DNA of 64,000 nt from positions 1-64,000 of the forward strand of contig JAYFQP010000001.1 of the NCBI GenBank assembly GCA_034926865.1. Direction: 5' to 3'. The position numbers were made by a program, and so were the translations under genes. Below the pieces are notes generated by a model. It saw only the letters and a list, made by a program, of their open reading frames with translations. It ran no database searches and was not told where the DNA came from. The DNA comes from RGIG1902 sp034926865 (GTDB taxonomy: Bacteria; Bacillota; Clostridia; Oscillospirales; Butyricicoccaceae). This document shows positions 57,682 to 64,000 of the stretch, piece by piece (the stretch's first letter is position 1; the number at the start of each line of letters is the position of its first letter).

Positions 57682-58587
57682 ATGGCAGATCAATACGGCG
57701 AGTTTGTAGGCGTAGACAACCTATATTATGCTCTCGTTACGGCAGACACATTGAGCGCATATACAGCCGGGACACCGGCGGTTCTTGCACCTGTGGCAGA
57801 GATAGCAGGCTCACCTACCGTAAATAAAAAGGTGACATATTACAACAATAAACCCAGAAACACACATACGACCGAAGCGGAAACCGAAATTACAGTTACT
57901 GTGTCTAACGTTCCCGCTCGACTTGCGGCAACACTGTTAGGAAAGTATTACGATTCATTCAGTGGCAGGGTGCTTGACACGGGAGAAACAAACCCGCCAG
58001 ATGTGGCTCTTGGCTTCCGATACAATATGGGCACAGACGGATACCGCTATTATTGGTATCTCAAGGGTACATTTTTGGGAGGCCCAGAGGATGCGAAGTC
58101 CAAGGAAACCGATGTTGATGTTAAAACTTATCAGTTGACATACACAGCCATTACCACGGAGCATGAGTTTACCGTAAACAGTGAGAGCAAATCAATGAAG
58201 CGCGTATATGCCGATACCGCCGATAGCGCGTTTGTTGCTACAAGCTGGTTTACGCAGGTGCAGACACCTGACACAACATCCGCACCTGATGCATTGGCCT
58301 TGTCCTCTATCGTTCCCGCCTCCGGCGCTACTGGCGTTTCTGCTTCTGCAAATATCGTGCTGACATTCAATAACAAAATTGCATCGCATAGCGTGGTTTT
58401 GGTTGACGATGTTACTGACGCGATTGTTGCGGCTGCTTACACATGGGATGCAACTGGCAAGATTCTTACAATCAATCCGACAAATAACATGACTGCAACA
58501 GACAAGCACGCCGTTGCGGTCTTCGCCGTGACCGACATTTATGGCCAGGTATTGGCGAACAGTCTCAGCTACTTCACAGTATCGTAA
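57682..58587 (+). CDS. Major tail tube protein with C-terminal Ig-like (Big_5) domain
   Basis: ATG 57682 after GAAGGGAGATAAAAATT. The first about 190 of 301 residues match the phi13-type major tail protein (YGEFVGVDNLYYALVTADT, then ALGFRYNMGTDGYRYYW). Residues about 205-301 form a bacterial Ig-like domain (SIVPASGATGVSASANIVL, VFAVTDIYGQ), an external decoration on the tube that may bind cell surfaces. A terminator follows. Confidence 0.88.
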   Translation: MADQYGEFVGVDNLYYALVTADTLSAYTAGTPAVLAPVAEIAGSPTVNKKVTYYNNKPRNTHTTEAETEITVTVSNVPARLAATLLGKYYDSFSGRVLDTGETNPPDVALGFRYNMGTDGYRYYWYLKGTFLGGPEDAKSKETDVDVKTYQLTYTAITTEHEFTVNSESKSMKRVYADTADSAFVATSWFTQVQTPDTTSAPDALALSSIVPASGATGVSASANIVLTFNNKIASHSVVLVDDVTDAIVAAAYTWDATGKILTINPTNNMTATDKHAVAVFAVTDIYGQVLANSLSYFTVS

Positions 58588-58593
58588 CATTGC

Positions 58594-58623
58594 AAGAGGC
58601 GGGGAAACCCGCCTCTTATATTT
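58594..58623 (+). terminator. Terminator or attenuator after the major tail gene
   Basis: A perfect 10-bp stem (AAGAGGCGGG at 58594-58603 with CCCGCCTCTT at 58608-58617), GAAA tetraloop, then ATATTTT. As with the tube gene of prophage 1, it probably limits downstream transcription rather than ending the operon. Confidence 0.75.
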
Positions 58624-58635
58624 TAAGGAGGATTT

Positions 58636-58974
58636 ATGCAGGTACTTAGCTTAAAAGTTGGCGAAAAAACCTATACAACCGGGCGAGCAAGCGCGTTTTT
58701 AGCACGCAAGGCGCTTGAAATAAATAAGAAGACTATAGAAATGGCAAAGAAAGCCACTGTGGTAAAAGAAAGCGGTGCAGACCTTGAAGCCGTTGGCGAG
58801 CTTATGACGCAGATGTCAGAGCTGAACGATCTTAAATCGTGGCTTGTCTGCGCTGTGTACGGCGAAAAATTCAGCGTTGAAGAGCTTGAAAGCGCTCTGA
58901 CCAGCGAAGAATTGACCGAAGAAGTTAAGCGCGTTACGAACGCAATCATGGGTATCATCCCAAAAAACGCATAG
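58636..58974 (+). CDS. Tail assembly chaperone, zero-frame product (gpG-like)
   Basis: ATG 58636 after AAGGAGGATTT. The 112-residue helical protein (RASAFLARKALEIN... ELNDLKSWLVCAVYG) has the usual size and position between major tail and tape measure. It ends two codons after a canonical slip site. Confidence 0.78.
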   Translation: MQVLSLKVGEKTYTTGRASAFLARKALEINKKTIEMAKKATVVKESGADLEAVGELMTQMSELNDLKSWLVCAVYGEKFSVEELESALTSEELTEEVKRVTNAIMGIIPKNA

Positions 58975-59186
58975 AGGGCGGCGAAAACACGTCGCCCGAA
59001 GATGTAATTATGAAATTGTACCGAATGTGCGTACAGAGTTTTAAATGGAGCCTTAAAGAGCTTGACGAAACGGATTTTGATACCCTCGTCGAGTTCCTTT
59101 TTTTCGAAGAAAAAGCAGACCCCAACACTAGGGTTATCGGCGGCAAAACATACAAGCGAGCAACCGCCGCCCCAAACTGGCTATAA
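58636..59186 (+). CDS. Tail assembly chaperone, -1 frameshift product (gpGT-like)
   Basis: Near the end of the zero frame the codons CCA-AAA-AAC contain A-AAA-AAC (58962-58968), the classic heptamer. A -1 shift resumes at CGC 58968 and runs 72 codons to TAA 59184-59186. The extension has a well-formed helix (MKLYRMCVQSFKWSLKELDE) and a basic end, and accounts for the otherwise empty 220 bases before the tape measure gene. A short hairpin (GGCGA at 58980-58984 with TCGCC at 58992-58996) lies 11 bases downstream. The join is 58636-58968 plus 58968-59186. Confidence 0.82.
58962..58968 (+). other. -1 ribosomal frameshift slippery site A-AAA-AAC
   Basis: The heptamer is in the correct phase of the chaperone gene, two codons before its zero-frame stop (TAG 58972-58974). 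A hairpin starts 11 bases after it. Both adjacent tRNAs can re-pair after a -1 slip. Confidence 0.82.
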
Positions 59187-59198
59187 GGCGGTGAGATA

Positions 59199-62129
59199 AT
59201 GCCAGGAGAAAATGATATAAGCGGAAAAGTCGGGCTGGATTATTCAGATTTTCAACGCGGCGTTTCTGCGCTAAATCAGCAAATTAAAAACGTTGAGGTT
59301 TCTTTCCGTGGTTCTGCGGCCACAATGGATGATTGGTCAAGCACATCAGAGGGGCTACAGCTTAGAATAGACAGCCTTAATGAAAAAATGACGCTGCAAA
59401 AGACCAAGCTCAAAGCCTTGACGGATGAATTTAGCCTTTTGAGCAATTCTGAGGGCGATCACTCCAAAGAGCAGGAGCAACTTGCGGGGCAAATGGCAAC
59501 ACTGGAAAAGCAGATCGGCGCAACGCAAGGAGAAATAAAAAAATATTCTGCTTCGCTTGACCAGATGGAAGGCAACGCTGACGAAGCCGGGACGGAAGTT
59601 AAACAGCTCGGAGACGATTTTGAGGATGCAGGAGAAAAAACTCTTTCGTTTGGCGACATCTTAAAGGCTAACGTAATAGGGGACGCCATTGTAGATGGCG
59701 TAAGAGCGCTAGGAAACGCCGTAAAAGGCGTTGCCTCTGACGCGCTGGAAAGCGCCGACAGCATCCAGCAGATGGCAGACCAAACGGGGCTGAGCGCCGA
59801 AAAGATACAAGAACTGGCTTATGTTGGCGACACTCTCGGAGTGAGCATCGATACACAGACAGGCGCTTTTAGCAAACTGATTAACAATATGTCCTCCGCA
59901 AGTGCTGGAAGCGGCACGGCATATAAAGCATTTCAGCAGCTCGGAGTGTCCGTCACAGATTCAAACGGGAAATTACGTGATAGCAACGACGTATATAACG
60001 AGGTTTTAGGGGCGCTTGGGAACGTGTCAAGCGAGACAGAGCGAACCGCGATTGCTCAGGATATTTTCGGCAGAAGCGCGGCAGACCTTAACCCGTTGAT
60101 TTCCGCAGGAACAGACCAACTTAACGCTTTAGCACAACAGGCTCAAGACACCGGGGCCATCATGTCCTCCGATACGGTCGGGGCGCTTGACGATTTTGGC
60201 GACACGATGGGCCAGCTAAAAACCGATGTTACGGCAGCAGCGGGATCGCTACTGGAACAACTATTACCCTCTATTCAGCCGATTATAGAAAACCTCAAAA
60301 ACATAGACACGCAGCCAATATCGGACTTCCTTGGTTTTATTTTGGACAATGCGGGAACGATTGCGGCAGGGCTGGTAGGAATTGGTGCAGGCTTTGCAGC
60401 ATTTCAAGCTGTGAGTTTGATTCAAGGCGCAATAACGGCTTTTCAAGCATTTAAAACCGCCCAAGAGGGCGCGACTATAGCGCAATGGGCGATTAACGCA
60501 GCCATGAATGCAAACCCGATAGGCATTGTTGCTGCCGCCATAGCCGCTCTGGTGGCGGGAATAGTCGTGCTGTGGAATACAAACGAAGGATTTCGGGACG
60601 CAGTAACCGGCGCATGGGAATCGCTCAAGGCTACCGCTGAAAGCGTATTCGGAGCGATTGATGATTTTTTCACAGTGCAAATACCGGCAGCGCTTCAAAC
60701 TGTGATTGATTTTATAAAAAATAACTGGCAAAGCTTACTTACGTTTATAGTAAACCCAATAGCAGGGGCAATATCTCTGCTATACAACCTTAATCCAAAG
60801 TTTCACGAATGGGTTAACAATTTGCTGAGCGGGATAAAAGAATGGTTCTTGGGTATCGGCGACGTAGGTAAAAACATCGTCGAGGGTTTATGGAAAGGCA
60901 TTAACAATAGCGCCGATTGGCTATTAAAAAAAGTAAAAGAATGGTGCGGCTCAATCCTCAAGGGCATCAAAGCATTTTTCGGCATACACTCCCCTTCGAC
61001 AGTTCTAGAAGAAGTTGGCGAAAACTTAGACAAGGGGCTTGCGGGTGGCATAGAGGACAGCAAAGACAAAGTCTTGACAGCCGCTACAAACATGAGCAAT
61101 GCATTGCTGAAAGAAGAAACACGGCTTCAAGGCGAAATTGCAAAGATACAGGAAAAAACGCAGAAAAACATTGTAAAGTCTGATGATGATATTCAAGAAG
61201 AAGCGCTCAAATCACAGTTAAAGCTTGTTCAGGATTTCAAGCAGGAATATGACAACGCAATCGCAGACGTTCAAAAATCGCAGGATAATTTAGCCGAAAA
61301 ATTAGTTTCGTTCGGCGATCTGTTTACAAGGACGCAGGGCAAGCTAGGCGGCTCTATGGAGCTTAGCGATTTGCAGGACCAGATCGACGCTATAAACACG
61401 TATGGCGATTCGCTGGAAGAACTTAAAAAGCGCGGCGTTTCTGACAGTTTGCTTGAAGAAATCCAAGGCATGAGTATAGAAGACGCCACGGAGTATACTC
61501 AAAAGCTTTTAGGCATGACCGATAAAGACTATGCAAAATATATGTCACTTTGGGACGAAAAACAAAAGACGGCTCAAAGGGTCGCTAAAAACTATTATAA
61601 GGGCGAGTTTGACAGCCTAAAAGCGGAATATGTTGACAAGATACCAGACGAGCTTGGCGGGTTAAAAGATAAAATGTCAACGCTCGGGGAGAACTCCGCT
61701 AAAGGCCTTGCTTCTGGCTTTGAGCTACAGGAGGGGTATATTACAACGACTTTCAAAACCGTGCTCGACAATGCCTTAAGCTCGGCTAAAAACTTTCTCG
61801 GCATCGCCTCCCCCTCAAAGCTATTTCAAGATGAACCCGACACATATCTGGCTCAAGGTGTAGGCATGGGCTTTTCTGAGGAAATGCAGGCCATATCGCA
61901 GCAGATGGGCAAGGCAATGCCGGGATCGCCTGATGCACCAACGGCTCAGACACAATCCAATACACAAATAGAGGGAATGGTTAACGGTCTGGCCGGATTG
62001 CTTGGAGGTATGCAGCTTGGCGGCGGCACGTACCAGATAAACGTTAACATTGACGGCAAAACGGCGGCAAGCGTTCTATATAACCCGCTTACGGATATCT
62101 TCGCGCAGAAAGGGGTGTCGCTTGCATGA
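59199..62129 (+). CDS. Tail tape measure protein
   Basis: ATG 59199. The 976-residue protein has an N-terminal coiled coil to about residue 140 and a TP901-like core (GLSAEKIQELAYVGDTLGV near residue 197, ERTAIAQDIFGRSAADLNPL near residue 282). Hydrophobic, Ala/Gly-rich membrane-insertion-like segments span about residues 385-460, and two copies of a GIxSPS motif (FFGIHSPSTVLEEVG near residue 593, FLGIASPSKLFQ near residue 866) follow. About 976 residues suggest a tail near 145 nm. Confidence 0.92.
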   Translation: MPGENDISGKVGLDYSDFQRGVSALNQQIKNVEVSFRGSAATMDDWSSTSEGLQLRIDSLNEKMTLQKTKLKALTDEFSLLSNSEGDHSKEQEQLAGQMATLEKQIGATQGEIKKYSASLDQMEGNADEAGTEVKQLGDDFEDAGEKTLSFGDILKANVIGDAIVDGVRALGNAVKGVASDALESADSIQQMADQTGLSAEKIQELAYVGDTLGVSIDTQTGAFSKLINNMSSASAGSGTAYKAFQQLGVSVTDSNGKLRDSNDVYNEVLGALGNVSSETERTAIAQDIFGRSAADLNPLISAGTDQLNALAQQAQDTGAIMSSDTVGALDDFGDTMGQLKTDVTAAAGSLLEQLLPSIQPIIENLKNIDTQPISDFLGFILDNAGTIAAGLVGIGAGFAAFQAVSLIQGAITAFQAFKTAQEGATIAQWAINAAMNANPIGIVAAAIAALVAGIVVLWNTNEGFRDAVTGAWESLKATAESVFGAIDDFFTVQIPAALQTVIDFIKNNWQSLLTFIVNPIAGAISLLYNLNPKFHEWVNNLLSGIKEWFLGIGDVGKNIVEGLWKGINNSADWLLKKVKEWCGSILKGIKAFFGIHSPSTVLEEVGENLDKGLAGGIEDSKDKVLTAATNMSNALLKEETRLQGEIAKIQEKTQKNIVKSDDDIQEEALKSQLKLVQDFKQEYDNAIADVQKSQDNLAEKLVSFGDLFTRTQGKLGGSMELSDLQDQIDAINTYGDSLEELKKRGVSDSLLEEIQGMSIEDATEYTQKLLGMTDKDYAKYMSLWDEKQKTAQRVAKNYYKGEFDSLKAEYVDKIPDELGGLKDKMSTLGENSAKGLASGFELQEGYITTTFKTVLDNALSSAKNFLGIASPSKLFQDEPDTYLAQGVGMGFSEEMQAISQQMGKAMPGSPDAPTAQTQSNTQIEGMVNGLAGLLGGMQLGGGTYQINVNIDGKTAASVLYNPLTDIFAQKGVSLA

Positions 62130-62500
62130 CAGCAATAACGATATCAGACGGCACAACCACAGTCACAATGCCGCAGACCGATCAAGTATCAGATGCCGGA
62201 GCGATGGAATATAAGGCGCTGACGATGGCAGGCGGGCGAGAAGTCCATAGAATAACAGGGTTTCGTCCCGGATTTACTTATGCGTACGATTATGCTCCTG
62301 CTACAACAGTGAGAGCCTTAGCTGCCCTGCTTCGCGCAGGCACTTTTTTTACAGTCGGATATTTCGACCTTGACGGCGAGGACAAAAGCGGCACATTTTC
62401 AATAACCTATCCTTTACCAAAAGTATTTAAGTATGACGAGAATGGCGTAGCTGTATGGCATGATTTTTCGCTTACCATTAAGGCGCAGGAGGTGATTTGA
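62126..62500 (+). CDS. Distal tail-region protein
   Basis: ATG 62126 overlaps the tape measure stop. The 124-residue product is beta-rich (ITISDGTTTVTMPQTDQVSD at the start, a TFFTVGYFDLDGEDKSGTFS region near residue 75). Its position directly after the tape measure is that of the distal tail or tail-tip adaptor protein. It overlaps the next start (TGATGG). Confidence 0.6.
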   Translation: MTAITISDGTTTVTMPQTDQVSDAGAMEYKALTMAGGREVHRITGFRPGFTYAYDYAPATTVRALAALLRAGTFFTVGYFDLDGEDKSGTFSITYPLPKVFKYDENGVAVWHDFSLTIKAQEVI

Positions 62501-64000
62501 TGGCGGTCAATCCATATGCCGCAGAACTGTATTGCAATATGATAGCCTCCTTTCGCCTTGCAGACACGACAGCCGCCGCAGATGCTACGGTAACGGCCAC
62601 AGGATATGACACGGATATATCACAGCTTTCGCAGACGCATGACGGAATTGAAACAATGTCGGCAAAATGGGCCACTCTCGAAAATGGAGGGTGGCCCCTT
62701 GATGGAACGTGCGATATCATGCCGGATAGCCTAACGGGTGTGCAGACTGGATTTTGGAGTAATTTGTCAGACGCTGACGGCAATTTGTCAGGCGTGGCTT
62801 TAACTTATACCTTTGCGGCAAATCACAGCTCATACGGCTTTACAATGGCTTTTGACGATAAGACTAACTGGTATCCAAAATCAATCACGGTAGCGGCCTA
62901 CAATAGCACAAATACATTGCTGGACAGCAAGACGTTCGACTGTGCCAGCCCACAGCAGGCCGTTATTATGCCGGTTACAAATTACCGAAAAGTGATAGTT
63001 ACATTTAGCAGCACGCAGTTACCATATCAGCGTGTGCATTTGTCCGCGTGCATTTTTGGGGTGGTTGAAGCGCCCGGCTTGATGAAAGCCTCAATTCTTT
63101 ACGAAACAGATCCGCGCATGAAAGCGTTGCCCACAGGCGAATTAAGCATAACGATAGACAACACAGACGGCAAATATAATCAGAGATCGCCAAACAGCCT
63201 ATATGCATATCTGCAAGAGGGACAGCCGTTTGACAATTTAAAAATTGGGCTTGGGCCGTCCCGCGCTGGCATTGAATACACAGACATGGGCAAACAGTTT
63301 TATTTCACTAAGTCAGCGGCAAAAGATAGCTCTATGACCGCCGACATAACCGCAAACGATATGATTTATAAGATGGGCAAAACAACATATCGCAAAGGCA
63401 TAAACGGCACGGATACGGTAAGCAATTTAGTTTCGGCTGTACTGCTTGACAGCGGAACAGGGCTGACCGCAAACATACCCACAGCAATCGGCGCTCGCGT
63501 GATAGGCTCAAATATACCGTTGGTGACACATCGCGAAGCAATACGCCTTATAGCGCAGGCGGCAAGATGCAGCGCATTTATAAACCGCGCAGGAGAGCTT
63601 GAGCTTGCCGAAATTGCAGCCGGTACGCCCTCCGATACTCTTGACGGCTCAAACATGCTTGATTGGCCTGATATTCAAGTTGATGATGCAGTAAATACGG
63701 TAAATGTAACGGTGTATTCGTACTACAGGAAATTGGCTGTTGACGATGTTTCCATGTACGAGGGAACGGCGACGATCAGCGGCACGCAAACAATATGGAT
63801 AGAGTATTCGTCAAGCGCTACAAGCCCATCAACGACGGTCACAGGCGGCACACTGGTAAGCACGGTATATTACTATTACGGCGCATATTTGACCATCACT
63901 GCAAGTGGAGAAGTAACCATTAAGATAACGGGAGCGGACGAGCTGACCAGTTCGCATTATGAATACAGCGCCAACAACATAACGGGGAGTGAAGCGGCGC
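62500..64000 (+). CDS. Tail-tip / baseplate protein (partial, continues beyond the window)
   Basis: ATG 62500 after AGGAGGTGATTTG. The frame stays open for 500 codons to the window edge. The beta-rich product has an N-terminal structural domain (to about residue 185) followed by a segment resembling tail-hub proteins (KASILYETDPRMKALPTGEL near residue 195, VTHREAIRLIAQAARCSAFI near residue 341). Position and size suggest a tail-associated baseplate or endopeptidase-type tip protein that contacts the host. The rest, including any enzymatic or receptor-binding part, is outside. Confidence 0.7.
   Translation, partial: MAVNPYAAELYCNMIASFRLADTTAAADATVTATGYDTDISQLSQTHDGIETMSAKWATLENGGWPLDGTCDIMPDSLTGVQTGFWSNLSDADGNLSGVALTYTFAANHSSYGFTMAFDDKTNWYPKSITVAAYNSTNTLLDSKTFDCASPQQAVIMPVTNYRKVIVTFSSTQLPYQRVHLSACIFGVVEAPGLMKASILYETDPRMKALPTGELSITIDNTDGKYNQRSPNSLYAYLQEGQPFDNLKIGLGPSRAGIEYTDMGKQFYFTKSAAKDSSMTADITANDMIYKMGKTTYRKGINGTDTVSNLVSAVLLDSGTGLTANIPTAIGARVIGSNIPLVTHREAIRLIAQAARCSAFINRAGELELAEIAAGTPSDTLDGSNMLDWPDIQVDDAVNTVNVTVYSYYRKLAVDDVSMYEGTATISGTQTIWIEYSSSATSPSTTVTGGTLVSTVYYYYGAYLTITASGEVTIKITGADELTSSHYEYSANNITGSEAA

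Noticed and set aside
1..64000. CRISPR arrays, complete tRNA genes, rRNA or insertion sequences
   Set aside because: I saw no regularly spaced repeats, no full cloverleaf, no rRNA and no transposase-like gene; only the tRNA-like 3' end at 30211-30237.

Overview
The window holds two unrelated temperate phage genomes lying head to tail on the + strand, joined at a tRNA-like attachment core at 30211-30237. I see no host housekeeping gene. Strong AGGAGG ribosome binding sites, a P27/HK97-type packaging module, YopX, ERF and DUF5664-type early genes, and ArpU/RinA-type late regulators point to a Gram-positive host, most likely a member of the Clostridia (Oscillospirales-like gut bacterium). That placement is inference from gene families; no ribosomal gene is present. 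|| PROPHAGE 1 (1 to about 30200, visibly GC-rich) is cut at its left edge, so its integrase and early genes are missing. What remains is a myovirus: a few small early or middle genes (a metallopeptidase-like gene split by an in-frame amber codon, a zinc-ribbon/MazG protein, a ParB-methyltransferase fusion), a sigma-like late regulator with a terminator and a repeat-bearing late promoter region, then a lambda-like head (gpA terminase, portal, ClpP protease with nested scaffold, decoration protein, gpE capsid). Next comes a P2/Mu-like contractile tail (sheath, tube, frameshifted assembly chaperone, tape measure, LysM protein, gpD, gpV, gpU-like, gpW, gpJ, gpI, fibre). Between tail and lysis genes sits a complete diversity-generating retroelement (DGR): Avd (23891-24361), a 95-bp template repeat (24394-24488), reverse transcriptase (24673-25827) and a DUF6273/C-type-lectin fibre gene (25812-27521) carrying the matching variable repeat (26467-26561). 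By my count 11 of the 12 template/variable differences fall on template adenines and the twelfth is a silent C-to-T. Lysis genes (two or three small membrane proteins and an amidase with an SH3 domain) and a strong terminator close the phage. || PROPHAGE 2 (about 30211 to beyond 64000, visibly AT-richer) starts with an attachment site and a leftward lysogeny block (tyrosine integrase, a membrane-anchored protein with two repeats, a CI-like repressor). A divergent promoter pair follows, with three 17-bp operator-like palindromes, then a Cro-like gene. The rightward early region has a replication/recombination set (ERF, SSB, helicase-loader-like protein, RusA, HNH), two methyltransferases and many small accessory genes; two leftward genes inside it (33131-33460 and a PIN-domain gene at 33854-34414) look like late-acquired 'morons'. 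A RinA-like regulator at 48006-48473 precedes a second activator-type late promoter, an HNH gene, a probable cos region and an HK97-like siphovirus head/tail module up to the tape measure (59199-62129) and a tail-tip gene that runs off the right edge. || Both phages use a -1 programmed frameshift in the tail assembly chaperone just before the tape measure (T-TTT-TTC at 16287 and A-AAA-AAC at 58962). The most interesting parts are the DGR, the possible frameshift or leader control of its reverse transcriptase, the tandem arrangement at one attachment core, the amber-split metallopeptidase gene, and the uncharacterised lysogenic-conversion candidates of prophage 2.
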